Shown here piece by piece: positions 25,806-39,967 of a stretch of 64,000 nucleotides of DNA (positions are counted from its first letter, which is position 1; every line of letters starts with the position of its first letter). A model generated the notes under the pieces. The model worked only from the letters and a program-made list of their open reading frames with translations, did no database searches and was not told the DNA's origin. A program made the position numbers and the translations under genes. The DNA lies in assembly GCA_944470555.2 (NCBI GenBank), contig OX104134.1, positions 112,586,701-112,650,700 on the forward strand, written 5' to 3'. Source of the stretch: Heterobilharzia americana. Its lineage: Eukaryota > Platyhelminthes > Trematoda > Strigeidida > Schistosomatidae.

Positions 25806-26872
25806 GCTAATCGTTTTATTTGAAAAATGAAATTAGAGAAGAATGCTTCATGTTATTCTTTTGCTTTTCATACATGCATTTTGAGCAACAGTTCAGTTTG
25901 GGTGGCTTTAAACGTTAAGTTACCATTTATAAATAATACAGTATTCTTCCGAGTAGACAAACATTTACAAATTGAAAACGACTGCTTACACTTAAAAAGT
26001 GATTTCTAATGCTCATGCTATTGTCTATGCATTTAACGTTGACTTTTTAACTTACAACCGTAATGAGTATAACGTTCGCTTAATCTACCATTCGATGTCA
26101 TCAGATTTTGCAAATTTTCAATGCTTATTGGGCTTTTATTATTCTAGCGTTACACTAATGAAAGCCTGTGTAAACTACATTCTCTTTGAAGACGTCCGTG
26201 AACAGCGTAATTCAGTTTAAAAACATATATTTCTATTTTATGTTTAGTTATTGGTAAAAATTTCTTCATTATATACCAGTAGCTAAATAAATCACATACC
26301 AAGTTTATAAGCGTTGTTTCCGTTTCTTAACAATAGTGGTAAATGAGATTAACAAGGAACTCTACATCAAAAGTTTTACAACCTAATAGAAAGAGTTTCT
26401 CTAGTAAGTAAATATTTTCATCATTACCGATTCCCATTCGGTGTCAACCACAACACGGTTTTCGTTGAAAGTCAGTTTTTCTAGAAGATTGTTACTGAGA
26501 CATGTAATGAAGAAACCCCTCTTATATGATCTTTGCAGCTTCATTTGCTTTTTCTGATCCATTTTCGTGTTTCATTTCAACAGTCTCACCACCTTATTTT
26601 CTTACTCTTGTCAGGACTGGATCTCATAACCACATCTATGCTTTTCTTCTTTAATATAAATTTATCTGTGTATTTGCATTTATAATTATTTTTATTTTAT
26701 TCTAACTTGCTGTCTGCTTTGAAGTTTTATACTTAAATCTCCAATGTGCCTTTTACTCTGTTGAAGATTGGATACGGAAACCATTGTAGTGTTCTAAGGT
26801 AATTATATACTCGACAGCTATCTGTTTCCTTTTGTTTGAGAGCATTTTCATTTTTTGCGCGCAGAAATCCTT

Positions 26873-27035
26873 TGTTCCATATTAGATTGTCGATTAAATA
26901 AAGCGCATAGTATCAGTTATTGAATGAAGTTTTATGTATAATTTATTATCAATAGTGATATCAAAGTAGAGAATGATGATGACGAATACGATTATATGAA
27001 TATGAGCAATAAATTCTGCACGATGCATTAACTAG
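26873..27035. repeat. Dispersed repeat, copies c (plus) and e (minus, partial)
   Basis: A diverged plus-strand copy starts TTCCATATTAGATTGTCGAT at about 26877. Directly after it, at about 26980-27030, the minus strand reads TCGTGCAGAATTTATTGCTC and CATATTCATAT. The two stand head to head just upstream of the RTE LINE. Confidence 0.5.
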
Positions 27036-27309
27036 TTCACTAGTTACTATCCGGTCCTAAGCACGGATAAAGAGGAAAGGTTGGGCGTAGGGCTAGCAAC
27101 CCTACCCGGAAAAACTGATAAAATCACTAAATAAGCATCAAAGCACAGACAAAAAATATAAAAAATAAAAACAAAATTATTCCTCGCTGGAATCGGAGAG
27201 ATGAAATGACGCCGGTTAGTGAAAGCTTTCGGGAAGCCAATTGGCCGATGTATCCTCGCTTCTCTCGATGAAAACAAAAGTAAGAATCTGGACATGAAAT
27301 GTCCACACC

Positions 27310-27950
27310 ATGTTTGAACCTAGCAAGGCTTCCCAGATTGCAAAGGAGATGAGAAGGTATAGCAATGAAGTGCTTCGGATTTGCGAAAGCAGGTGGGATG
27401 GAAGTGGACTCCCCAAAAGGTCAACTGGAGACGGGTCAATAATCTACTCCGATATTGTCACACAGAAGACAACCACGAGCACACTGAGTTTTGGAGTGGC
27501 TATCGTGACGTCCCCAACAGCATCCAAGGCAGTCCCTCATGCAGTGGGAACCAATCTCATACAGGATCATAACAGCAATGTTCAACTCAAAAGGAAGGAG
27601 GAAGGTCACAATCATACATTGCTACGCTACGCACCTACAAATAATGCAGATGGAGAGAAGAAGGAGGAATTCTACAGACAACTGCAATCAATACTGGGCA
27701 AGACCTCAGTTGGCGATATCAAAATTCTAATGGGCAGGGTGATATGAATGCCAAACTGGGAACAGACAACACAACATAGAAAAGAACTAACCATGGGTCG
27801 AGAAGCGCTCGGTGAGATGAACGAAAATGGAGAATTGTTTGCAGAATTGTGTGCATTCAACGGTTTGGTGGTTGGAGGCAGTGTGTTCAAGCACAGGGAT
27901 ATCCACAAAGCGACATGGATTTCACCAGACGCCAGGACACACTAAAAATC
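27310..27950 (+). pseudogene. RTE LINE endonuclease region (broken)
   Basis: Readable blocks are MFEPSKASQIAKEMRRY, ICESRW, LLRYAPTNNADGEKKEEFY, ILMG, and, after a frameshift near 27735, LGEMNENGELFAELCAFNG and HKATWISPD, with QIDFIS in the next frame. These follow the EEP/AP-endonuclease order (NVRT, E, YAP, GDLNA, SDH). The GDLNA block is damaged (ILMGRVI then a stop), removing a catalytic Asp/Asn pair, so it should be inactive. Confidence 0.75.
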
Positions 27951-28688
27951 AGATCGACTTTATCTCAATCTCAAGAAAGTGGAGACGCAGCCTACTTGAC
28001 ACAAGGTCAAGAAGAGGAGCAGATGTCGGCTCAGACCACTCACTATCTAGTTCAAGGAACCTTCCAAATCAAGTAGAAAGACTTCAAGGAAGCTGGTGAT
28101 AGACCACAGTTCAAATTCAACACCCACAACGGAAACTGAACTGAAGGACGAAACTACAAGCAACATCTTCACGGCAGCCATCAAGACAAAATGGGAGATA
28201 TCGAGGAACATCCCTGAAGAAACCTGTGTGGAAGAACACTGGAAGTCTTTGAAAGAGATGTGGAAAGAAACCTGCATAACTGGATAAGGAAGGGAGAAGA
28301 GAGAAGATAAGGAGTGGAATGGATCTCAATGGATACATGGAAGCTGATAGAGGAGGGAGAGGAGAATGGTGAAACAAAAGCTAACCCAGTGCAAGGATGC
28401 ACAACGACAAGAGAAACCGAGTACAATGTATAAAACACTACACTGGACAAAGAAGTGAAGAAGAGTGCACGGAAAGACAAAAGACACTTCTACGACACAC
28501 TGGCAAGTGAAGCAGAACAGGCTGTAGGTAGGAGAGACAGAGACCTGACAACATCGTATCAAATAACCAGGTTACTTATTGTCTGGGAAGAGATCAACAC
28601 AGGTGAAACCAATAAAAGGTGATGAAGGAAATATAATTATCAAAGAAGTTAACAAAGGAAGCGATGGAATGACCACTTCAAAAAGCTC

Positions 28689-29620
28689 TTGAATCGACCA
28701 CCACCTGCACTTCGTCCAGAAATAACACTTGCAGTCACAGAACTACAAGTGAACACAAATCCTCCAACAAAAGTCGAAGTCCGGAACGCCATAAAGCTAC
28801 TGAAGTGCGGGAAAGCAGCAGGACTAGATGAAATCCCGCCAGAAGCCATGAAAACAGACGCGGAGATAACAGCGGATATGTTTGCATCAATACTGCAGAA
28901 GGTTTGGAAGGAAGGAAAGGTATCTGCAGATTGGAAGAAGGGCTACCTTGTCAAACTCCCAAAGAAGGGAGACCTCAGTGTTTGCAAGAACTGGCGAGGA
29001 ATCATGCTCCTGTCCACCCAAAGCAAGCAAAATATTAAGTTACATCATCCTTGCGAGCACTTAAGGATGCACTGGATTCAAAACTACGACCGGAAAATGC
29101 TGGCTGGCTGGATTCAGCAAGAACAAATCAGTCCGGATCAAATTGCAACGCTACGCTATGCATCATCATAAAACAGAGCATAGAGTAGCAGTCAACTCTC
29201 TACATCAACTTACTCGACTTTGTAAAGGCCTTCGACAGCGTCAACCGAGAAGTATTTTGGCAATTGCTTCAACACTACGGAATACCACAAACCTTTATCA
29301 ATCTCACTCAACAACTATGTGAAGACGCCACATGTCAAGTTATTCACAATGGGAAGCTCAGTGATGCCTTTGAAGTGAAGACAGGAGTAAGACAAGGCTG
29401 CCCACTATCACCGTTGATCTTCTTGATTGTTGTCGACTGTACCATGCAACAAGTTGTGAGGAGTGAGAAGAGGGGGATACGTTGGACCAATGAAAAGACC
29501 CTAGAAGATCTGAATTTCGCCGATGATTTATGTCTAATATCTCACAAACTTGAAGATTTACAGGCCAGTACCAACAAGTTGACAGAAGAGACGAGGCAGC
29601 GAAAACGGGATTTCAAGTGA
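28689..29620 (+). pseudogene. RTE LINE reverse transcriptase (broken)
   Basis: Blocks in order: VEVRNAIKLLKCGKAAGLDE, LPKKGDLSVCKNWRGIMLLS, a frameshifted QIATLR and VKAFDSVNRE stretch, YGIPQTFINL, VIHNGKLSDAFEVKTGVRQG, CPLSPLIFLIVVD and LNFADDLCLISHKL. FADD (about 29515) is the catalytic motif of the palm. The frame breaks between 29030 and 29264, and the thumb continues as short ORFs to about 30120. Confidence 0.8.
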
Positions 29621-30458
29621 ATATAGAGGAGACGGAGGTGATGAAGATACCCAACCAACAACAACAACAACGAAAAACACCAATGACCATCAACGGGAGG
29701 AACTTAAAGGAAGTAGCCTATTTCACCTACCTTGGCAGCACTGTTCCAACTACAGGCGGCACAGGCACAGACGAGGACGTCAAGGCCAGCCAGGATCGGA
29801 AAGACAGTAAGACAGGTGTTCATTAACCTGGAACCAGTGTGGATGTCTTCTGCACTGCACTCAGCATAAAGCATGAACAATATCCGGATTTTCAACACCA
29901 ATTCAGTCAAGCCAGTGCTTCTATATGGTTCAGAAACTTGTCACATCACGAAAAGCATTTCCAACAAACTACAGATATTCATCAACAACTGTCTACGCTG
30001 GCTCGATACTAAAGATCAGATGGCCAGAAAAATAAGAATAAGCAACAAGGAACTCTGGCTAGTGACGAACCAACCAAGAACTTATCAAGCAACAAATATG
30101 CAGAAGAAAGTGGAGATGGATTAGGCGTACACTGAGAAGGCCGATTGGGGATATCACGTGCCAGGTCCTCAAGTGGAATCCAAGAGGGAAACGACGAGTT
30201 GGGCGTCCCAGCTGAGGGCGACATGGGGGAGATGATATGAGGAAGAAATGAAAGCTTCTGGGCGATGGTGGAGCTAGGTTTAAATGACTGCAGAGAACAG
30301 AGTGCAATGGAGGCGTACTATCGAAGCCTTATGTTCCACTAGGAACCCAAAGGATAGATAATAATAATAATATTGCTACGTAGTCTTCAGTTTTATTCTT
30401 TTACGGCTTATGCTGATGTCATGCCGTCAATTCTGATATGATCTCCTCCTAGTAATCT

Positions 30459-30800
30459 TGTAGCGTCATACATTTCCCCAAAATCAATAGCCTAGGGTTT
30501 GACGACTTTCGACATTGGTGCTGACCTTGATAGTTTAACTGGACTCGCTAAGCTGAAGGCACCCGGTCAAGCATCTTCGCCATTTGGCACGCTGTCGTGT
30601 TACGTTGCACTGCTCGTATTCGACTCTCTAGCCAGTTAGTTGGAACGCATCGGTATTTTGGCATAACCATCCAAATATACTATTCCATCCGACTACGCTA
30701 TCGTGTTCTTCCTTGGTCTTGTATTCGTGGGTATATAACAAGTTCGAATAATTATTGATTGGTCTTTGCGTCTGTCAAGTTCGCACCAGGACAAATCTTA
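30459..30800 (+). repeat. Solo LTR of the CsRn1-like gypsy family (342 bp)
   Basis: It begins TGTAGCGTCATACATT and ends GGACAAATCTTA, with TATATAA near 30732. It is nearly identical to the LTR at 1757-2097. No purine tract precedes it and no PBS follows it, so it is a recombined solo LTR. It sits about 85 bp downstream of the RTE tail. Confidence 0.85.
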
Positions 30801-33199
30801 AATTCTCTTCTGTTTTTACTAGGAGCTGCATCCTCACACCCTTTGTCTAGGTGCATAATACCAGATGATTTCCTGAGCTCATTCTCTAAGATCACTTTTT
30901 ACTACACTCTAAAAAGCTTACTGTATTCAGAGCATTTTTATGTAGTGAAAAGCTTTTTTTTATCAGCAATTACACGTAAGTAAGAGACTGATTCGAGTGG
31001 TACGCATGCATAGTGTATTCTTTAGGATTTGTAACAGCCATCTCTTTATAGTTTTTTGTCTAGCTTGCAGATATGTTGCTTCAGAGGGGCGCCTAGAATA
31101 GTGTGAGCGTAACAGACTGACCGTTTTATAGTTGGATTTAGCACACTAACACCTTTCATTATCACGGAATAGCATCATAATTATAGACCATTGGACTACT
31201 GAGTACACTCAAACTTTCGGGTTGTGTAATATTAACAAGCCTTTTCCATCGTGAAGCCTTTGACCTGCTATGGAAACCACCCACTTCCGGAAAAGGTCTA
31301 TTACTCAATCAATATGTTCTCAACTACCTATTCGAAATTCATCAAAGCGAACTACCTAGTGATTTTTTGGCATGCAACGAAGAGTTCAATTTATGGGAAA
31401 ATGTACACTTTCAGACTGCTATTCACGAAAATATTTCCACTACTTTTTACGAGTGCCTCCATAACCGGTTGGCTCAAAAATGTACAGGACGACAAATTTG
31501 AAATTTAAAAACATAAAGCCTACGAGCTTAAACACAAACTGCATATACTATTGTCGGCGTGTTGTAGCTAATTTATTTGGAACATTTCATACACTCTGTG
31601 GATGTCTATACCTTGGATTCATCTTACGAAGCAAACATTTTTGAACTGAACACACTCGTAGCCTATCCCAAGACTCAAAGTGATTTCTATCTGTTCTATA
31701 CAAATCTAGTAAAATAACAGCGAAAATATCATGCTGAACACTTATTCTCTTGCTGAACAAACTGCAATCGAACTACTGACTTGAAAGATATAGTATTAAC
31801 AGTAAATGTTTCAGCCTTTTTTGCTCTTATCATAATCTTTAAGTACTTCCTCAAAAATAAATACCATCTTTTGTTCTTCCTCCTTTCAGTATTCTAAATA
31901 CTTATCCGTTCTCCCATCCCAATGTGGTTTATATCATTATTAGTGTTCACTAGCTGTTCTTCAGTCATTTTGACACATAATACTGAAACAAGTGATACTT
32001 GTTACATGAAGACCTCCTTGAATAAAGATAGTACTTTTCGGGGTAATATGGGACCAGTCATCAAATTATTGCAGTAAAACTAGGTTAGTGGTGTATTTAA
32101 CAGTACGCACCTGTTGCTTTTTGGATTTGTCTATCATCTCATGCTCTTTCCATACAATTAATAAACGTTTTCCATAAGAGATCTGGTTTAGAGTTAACTA
32201 CACCTTCCGGATCAATTTGATTACCAAATCACCTGATTCGGATAGGGACTAGACATCATTTTGTTGCTGCTCCTTCTTCACCATAATAAACTCAATGGAG
32301 CCACAAATGAATATTTTTTTCCAATGTGATCTCAAGTATGTGCTCAAAACATGCAGAAGACTCAATTTCTGTAACGACTTTTCATTTCCCTTACCACTGG
32401 TAACGCCTATAAAAATCACAACTATAGCACTAACCAATCAAGCTTTTCACGTTTAACATCAACTAGAGTCCAACTAGTAATGATGTTTCGTGTGATTACG
32501 CGCTAATGGTCTTTAAACTGTTGGACCAATACTTCCCAAACTACTTCAATATTGAAGATGGTGTAGAAAATATACACTCACTAGCCCAAGGTTCTCGTTA
32601 ATAGTGTCGATAATTTTTTTCTCGATTAACAGCTAATAACTGAAATAAATATCACTTCTACAGCTACTACCATTTTGTTTGTTTACATTAATGGTTACTT
32701 CGAAAAATGGCGTCGAAATAAATAAAAACGTTGGAACTTCATTGGAGAAATCTGATCATCAAGCTAATATTTAAAAAGCTGTATCACAACTTTTGATCTG
32801 TCGTTAACCAGTGGAAATGAGTTCTTTGAAGCTCAGTCACTTAATATGTTATAAAATCCTCAAGGAAATTGTTCTCAGTGCCTAATGAACTACTTTTAGC
32901 ACACTAGATTCTAGATTTATTCGAGATGAGGAAGGTAGCTTGATCTTTGCAACTATAGTTTATAATACAAAACCAAGAGGACAGTGCGAACTCTTCTTCA
33001 TCAACGATAAACATGTTGGAGTTATGTGGAACTAAATAATTGGAAAAGCCGATAGTAACCAGTTTCTTGTGCTGAGGGACCTGGACTACATATTTATCTT
33101 TTTTTGTCTATAACTTGTATCATAGTCAGTAAATGAGTTCGAAGAATCCAGGATTTCAAGAGTTTACCTGGATTTTCATGAGTAGTTGTACGTTAGTTG
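30801..33199. other. Non-coding stretch, nothing recognised
   Basis: Only short ORFs without motifs or splice support. Confidence 0.4.
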
Positions 33200-33440
33200 G
33201 TTGGAGGAGACCAACAGGTACACCAATCTATGTGTCCGATCCAGTTGTGCAGGAGGTCAGTCGCGACCCGAATAGCTCAGTGATAACACCGCCAACCAAA
33301 AACGCTAGGTGATGTTGGTTCCACTCTCGAGTGAGACATCGGTTCCCTTAAGCTTACAGATGCGCCTTGCTGACGAGTGCCAACAAGCACGAGACCTAGG
33401 TTCAGCGCCTCCCGCTGACCCCCTCGAACCAACGTTCATT
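33200..33440 (+). repeat. tRNA-derived SINE-like repeat
   Basis: A good A box (TAGCTCAGTGA, 33273-33283) and a weaker B box (GGTTCCACTCT, 33317-33327) lie 34 nt apart in a locally GC-richer block that ends near 33440. The cloverleaf is not intact, so a SINE is preferred to a tRNA gene. Confidence 0.5.
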
Positions 33441-35289
33441 CATTTAAGTGTGCCATGGTGGTGAGCCGTCTAGCATGGTTGACAGAATTCAGTCAGCATT
33501 TATGATTGGACAGCATAAAATTGGTCAATATTCAATGGCAAATCAATGTAGTTGTAAGTTATGCATTCCGATGATGAAATAGGAAATTATCATTGCATTT
33601 TTCTATCTCTTCAATATTGTTTGGATTCGCTGGTTGTATTGCACTCCTAAACGTCCGTACGAAGTTTTCACTCAGTACACTTAATTAGAGATGACGTAGA
33701 GCTGTATACAGATGACGGCAACTTATGTCTCTAAGGCAATCATTCAGATCTCTCCCCCCCTTAGTTAAACTAGCCCCATTTTCATTGACTAAGACTTTGG
33801 GTATTCTCTCACGATTGAAAATGTTTCCTATCGCTCTGTGCGTAAATTTCTTAATAGAAGTATCTGCAAGTATTACTTCTGGTCATTGCGAATGAGAGCT
33901 CACCATAGTAAAACATAGTATGATTTTAAGAAGGGACCAGACAAGTGCTGTCAGATATCAGCAGTTAATATATCATTAACTATGCTTTTGCAGAATAAAA
34001 GACTCTGAAAGTCATGCGGAATTATATGACTGATCACCTGCCAGAAAAACTGTGTACTGTTCATTCCGAAACACGGATTGCTTCAAGACTGGTCTTCTAA
34101 CGCCTCATAGACTGTTTTATGGTAAAAATAGATCCCTTGGAGCAACACCATGCTTTAGTTTCAAGGGGAATTTTGAAATGGTTTTAAATAAGCGTTTGTT
34201 GCTCAAACCAATACCATGTAGTATTCAAAACCTTTTGCCGACTACCATAGATCATTTTTTTTCGACAACATTTTAACACTATCAAGTTAGGAAAATGTCA
34301 CCCTTTTTCATAGTACATTAGAAATAGAGTAACTAAATGTTGTTTTTAGAATATCCACAACTTAACGTGCATATCAACGATATATGTTGAGCTAAAAAAA
34401 AAGTGGCCTTAATTCTTTAGAGGTAACCTGAAATTTATGAATAGCCTTGTATATCGTTCTTAGAACATTATATATGTCGAATGCAGGAAGCTTTGGCTAC
34501 CTCTTCATCTTCAGTGTCCTAAGGTACCTTCATCCAAATGCCAACCACTTTGAAATCTTCTTTCCACAACTTCCAAGCACTTTATTCTGCGACTAATATA
34601 GTAAGCACTCTGACAGTCTGAATGTGTCGGACTAAACTAGAAATACTGAAGCTAAAAGTAGAGGGGGTTTCGGGTGTCTGCGAAAGGCTTTCGATTATAA
34701 GGGTTGTGCTCGTACCATTTAAATTTCTACCTCTTCCATTAACAAAATAGTACACCACAACGTTACGCAATACGAATAATTTGGACATAATGCAGATTGA
34801 GATCGTCCAACGTACTTTTATCCAAAGTTTGATTGCTTTGGTAAGGAGCTGTAGGTCCCAAAGTGAGTTTACCACAGTGAATACGGGAGAGTTTTGGCTA
34901 CAGTTTGAAAATTAGCTTGGTGTTTTTTCATAAGCCTTTATATTGGAAAGTTTTGAATGAACAGACTTGTTTCACGCACTCGAACGTGTACTTACAATAT
35001 ACGAAATCTTGAACTCCCCATGCCTGCTTAGTGACATTGCCTGAGACTTAGATCACGGTCATTAACAATGCAGCATAGCTTAGAGCGGAATTCCCTGTGT
35101 GTGTTGATGCAGACCGATGTGACTTCCTCTTACTTTGATCAACTTATTGAATTAATTCATCCTAATAACTGTTTTCTGTTAGGTAACTTGTTTTATTAGT
35201 AGAGTAGGACCAATATTATTTTTCACACTGAATGTTTCAAGAGTAAGTGTCAATCTTAAGATATGTAGAGTTTAAAGAATTTTCACCAG

Positions 35290-35430
35290 TTACCTAGTTA
35301 TTAATGTACCGTAACTGAGATACGGTAATTGATGTTAAGAACTTAATCCTGCTGTCTTATCCCGTCTCCTTTATAACGAAATCTACATCACCGTATCTCG
35401 ATAGAAGGTAATGCCTTCAATAACCTAATT
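35290..35430. repeat. Imperfect inverted repeat
   Basis: TGAGATACGGTAATTGATGT in the left arm pairs with ACATCACCGTATCTCGAT in the right arm. Outer flanks (CCTAGTTATT and AATAACCTAA) also pair. Confidence 0.5.
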
Positions 35431-35849
35431 CTTACGCATTAAAGGACTTTTAATTTATATGCCAAAACTTTCTTCATTATTTATGACCATCTTTTATTGC
35501 ACGCCTCACCAAAATCCGAAATCGCCTGATGCACTGTTATAGTATGGAATAAGATTGCCATGATCTTCATAAGAGGCTGTATCTATCTGAAACCTTTTAC
35601 AACAGACCGTGTTGCATCGAAGTTTCGACAGAAAACACGTGAACCAACATGTAATCATCAGATTGCTTGAAGAAACAAAATCAATGTTATTCAAATATAG
35701 AAAGGCCTGATAAACATATATACACCGTTGTATTTTGTATATAATTTTGAGGTTGCAATACACCTGTTGTATTAAAGCTTTTTCCTACTGCCGGAAAACT
35801 GAGGGACCATCAAAGGGGTGGAATCTTATGGTTATTTTACAAATGTCCA

Positions 35850-35851
<2 letters not shown>

Positions 35852-35917
<66 letters not shown>
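35852..35917. repeat. (TA)n microsatellite
   Basis: An uninterrupted TA run of about 33 units. It produces an artefactual Tyr-Ile repeat ORF. Confidence 0.95.
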
Positions 35918-35918
<1 letters not shown>

Positions 35919-38900
35919 CATTACATATATCAAGTAGTCACTACAAAGGTATAACAAGTGGCATCTGGGTCATCACATGCACACTATTAGAGAGCAAGAT
36001 TTCCGAATAATTCAGGGACTTAGTAGTTTATTTTCTGAATACAAGAACAAAATGCCACCATGTATCAACCACAAACTATCATCACCTACTGGTTTTACTG
36101 AACTCTAATATATCTAAGGCCTCCCAAACATCTCAACTGGCTCTCTAGTAATAAACTTCAGCTCATCGCCGGTCTCTCCTAATGTCCTTTCTGCCCAGTA
36201 CTTTATATATAACTGGTGTGCCATGTACATGTTCACCCGGCCACATTTGCCTACGTAGACTGTATGCAGTTGTTTGGTTTGTTTATATCTTTTACTGTTA
36301 ATGTGGCGTAATTCATGTATGATCCCAAGCATTCAAAGAATCTCCATCTAGCCCCCTTACTTTATCATTTGGCAGCCTCATATTTATACGGCTTTAGTGC
36401 AGCTACTCATGGTATGTGAACCCATCAAAAATCATAGATATTTTTGTGAACTATGTTCTGTGTAGTATCTTTGTGTCAACGTAAGTGGATATTTCGTACA
36501 CGTTGTATTTCATTTCTCAATATTTTTTTATAGATATTTGGTTACAAGTGCCATCGGTATGCAATCATTCATTCTGAAGACTCTGATATCTAGCTAATAC
36601 TTTGAATGCATATGCTGTAACTTAGTCCTTTTCCTGTGAATTATTCACGAGCCTTCTCTCTCCTAGTGCGCGCATGTTTCCTTTCTTTTTCTGTGCATAG
36701 AGAGATCTACTTTTCCCAGACTTCTACGTTAGAAGCACCCTATCCTAATTGTGCATGCATCGTACGAACAAAATCTCGTAGTGTTAAGTGAATCGAGTGT
36801 TTACGACAAAACCAGTCTGTTTTTCTCACTCACCTAAACAATTTTGCGGCAACTTTCAGGTTCTTCATCCATTTTTTCTTCCTTCTTTGCTTCTTATTTC
36901 CATTCTAAAAAACAACCAAAATTTTCCCATTTTAAAACCAATGACTTTTATAACTTGTGAAAAAGTGAATTTACAAAAGGGGTTTATATTAGTAACAATG
37001 TCAGCTATAGAACTATTGAGATTCTTAGGTTGAACAGCTGTTTTCTTCTGGTTTCGGACGTCTCAATAAAGCACAGCAGTGGTCTTGTTAAATGTCTAAC
37101 CACGAACCGTTGAGTCTCACGTAAAGTATGTTAACACTCAATCATAAGACCCTTTTTTCAATTTATATCGAATTGCAGTATCTCATGATCATCTGCCACT
37201 GTGACTGACAGGTATTTATTTTGAAATCGAGCTTAGTTGCGGCAGAAAATCGTCACCATCAGCATTTGCTCCTACCTTTTCGATGCTAAGAAGAGTTAAA
37301 TTTACATCTAAAGAACCGGATGCTGACAAGTGTAAAATAGAGCACCTGATTTTCATCAAATGTTGAGCCAGACCTAAATCCCAACAATTTTATAGTTGTA
37401 ATGGCTACACACTGAAGTTTGTGCATCTTTCATGCACATGAAACAACTAGCTTGACATTTACTTCTCCTCTGTAATGATTATGATCATGCTTGTAAGCGA
37501 AGAGTGCAGTTTATGCAGTTTTTCGTGAGAAAAAAGAACATAATAATAAAATGTATTCCTGAATTTACAGGTGCATATCAGTTTCGAAAATATGATTGTT
37601 ACATTTAGTGGTGAAAATCTTTAGTGATGTCATGTACCATATCCTATTCGTCCCAGGTAGTCGCAGTCTTCAGGCTGGAAGAAAGACTTTGCATCACATA
37701 CAAATAATGCACGCTACGTTACATGCCGATTTGTTGCATTCGTTCGTAGGCATAAAGTTTTTTGCAGAAATGAAAAGTAATGATCGTGTTCAATGAATAT
37801 ATAAAAGCGTCATGCAAAGAAGATGGAGAAACAATCTAACTAGTTCATTCCCGAAGAAGTAATGCTGGCTTAGCTCCTCAAAGGTTTGTATTTGAAAGAT
37901 CATGATATAGATGAATGTTTGACAGTAGATTCTTTGTATTACAGAAGCTATTTACAGCTCCAATTCCATTTAAACGTTCAGAGCTACTACTCAGGCAATA
38001 CTGTAACTTCTATGCTGAAAGTTCTATTTTTGCTTGTTCATACCAAACTAATCACACACCTTCCAAAGCTGCCCAAAAGCCTTGCATTATACTTGATTAC
38101 CAGATGAGCGGTAGTCAAATTTCATTCACTTTCGAAGTTGATTTAAAGGATTGGCACCTATAGGTAAAACTTTGGACATTGTTCTGCATCTTTTTACGCT
38201 GAATACAGAAGCAGTGCACGAAATGTCTTCGGTCAACCATTAAGAAATAAAACGTTGCAACAAGTGCTTGATTTTATGTTATACTGGACGAATAAGCAGA
38301 AACTCAACTATCTGTGTTAACTGTTGACAATCAGAGGAATTTAAAGCAGGATCTTTATGTGAGGATTCTTGTTTATCTACAGAGGATAAGGCGCAGCTTA
38401 CCCATTAAGATGTTCATTACAGATTGCATGACTGAGGAGCTGCTGGAGGGCTGAGGCAGTAGTTTTACGAAATCTAATGATGAAATACCATATTTCCAAT
38501 CAAACTACAAGTTCTTCAGGTTCTGTTTATAATACAAAGAAAGAAGACAGAGCGTGAGGAACCAAGGAACAAGGAAGTCATTGGCATGTAGTATATAAAC
38601 TTATGTACTTGGAATGTCATATCTATTATAATATGTATAGCCTTAGGTTTCTTGTACATATTCTAATGAATAAACAAGTTGTAGTCCTTGCATTTTCTTA
38701 TTACGTTTATCAAAGACACATCTTGAACTGCCTTTATTATGTTATCTAAACAGTCTAAATCATAATACTTTTATCAGTGGGATTTAACAGGAAATGTGCA
38801 TGCATTTAATGACTAAGGTGTAAAACCTTACACATTTAAGGGAGCTATTATGAAGAATGATGTAAGACATAATTGTAATTCGTTTTATACGTTGAAGAGA

Positions 38901-39960
38901 TTGCCGGAGTACGAGAATCTTCCTGGTAAATGACTTAGCTGTTTAGTTGAGCTGAAAGCTCTGATGTCGATAGGAAAACGGTTCCATATATGCCAGAGTA
39001 CTTAGTGGAGTAAATGGACAGAAGAGTTGTTCTACAGGCTAGTATTTGAACACTGTAGACTTGATTGCATAGACTTTAGGAACCTTTTGGTGTGAAATGC
39101 CTCACTAGCTGAAAAGGATATTTTATATGAAATCTTTAAGAAGAATATAAAGTCCATCCAAAGACGTCTTATCCAAAGTGGTTGTAGACCAAATGACATA
39201 CGTCTGGATTTATAATTCTGACCACATTCATATCCAAGTAGCCTAGATGAAAATACCTCTGGACAACCTCGATATTAACTTAGCCATTTATAAGATTACT
39301 ATCTAAAATAAACGATTGGTATTCTAACAAGGACCTAACGCTAGTTTTTCTTAGCTATAATTTAGCTTTATGGTTATAGAAGTTACGAATTATACAAGCT
39401 AGTAGGATCCTAGACTTACGAGTCCATGATGTAACACGTTCAGAGAGTTTGAAGTTGTTACAGTGACTGAGTTGTGGGTCAGGGATGCCACAGAGAATAG
39501 GTGATATCATGCTTGCAGAGATAGCTGTAAACGAATGGAAGGTGCACCAAAGTATATCCAACAACGCTAATGTAAATTGAATTGAAAGTTTCATGGCTAG
39601 TGCAATGTGATAAAGTACATAACCCAATATCTTAACTGAATGTCAGAAGGTAAGAATATTAACAATCATTCTGAGACAAACGACAGAGACCACAAGATTT
39701 AGATTCATACGTAAAAGCTTCTGATTCTCTTTTCAACATCAGATTACCTGATTAAAAACACTTACCTTTCATTTTGAATTCTGATTACTAAAGTCCAATG
39801 AATGTATTTAACTCCTCGACTGGACAGTTAGTAACACAAAATAGCGATAGGCTAAATCTAAAAATAAATCACTGATTGCAAGTTATGTTTCCGTTCACAG
39901 TCCGATATCCGAATATACACCGAAACTGCTTTATACTTGTAACTTTCCGATCTTTGACTG
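35918..39960. other. Non-coding stretch, nothing firmly recognised
   Basis: Scattered ORFs under 95 codons. The minus-strand ORF at 39355-39627 looks compositionally coherent but shows no motif I can name. Confidence 0.35.
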
Positions 39961-39967
39961 CTTGTAG

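Larger units (their letters stand above)
27050..30375 (+). mobile_element. RTE-type LINE, nearly full length but broken
   Basis: The element starts in a GC-richer leader (GGGCTAGCAACCCTACCCGG), then carries an AP-endonuclease region and a reverse transcriptase, and ends in AGGAACCCAAAGGATAG followed by a (TAA)n tail. The second copy at 62506-64000 (minus) shares the 3' end. Layout and wording resemble the RTE-type SR2 group of schistosomes. It carries many stops and frameshifts, including one in the EN start (WT*NVHTM). The 5' boundary is approximate. Confidence 0.8.

Noticed and set aside
35735..36010. ORF with a long Tyr-Ile repeat
   Set aside because: The repeat is only a translation of the (TA)n microsatellite.
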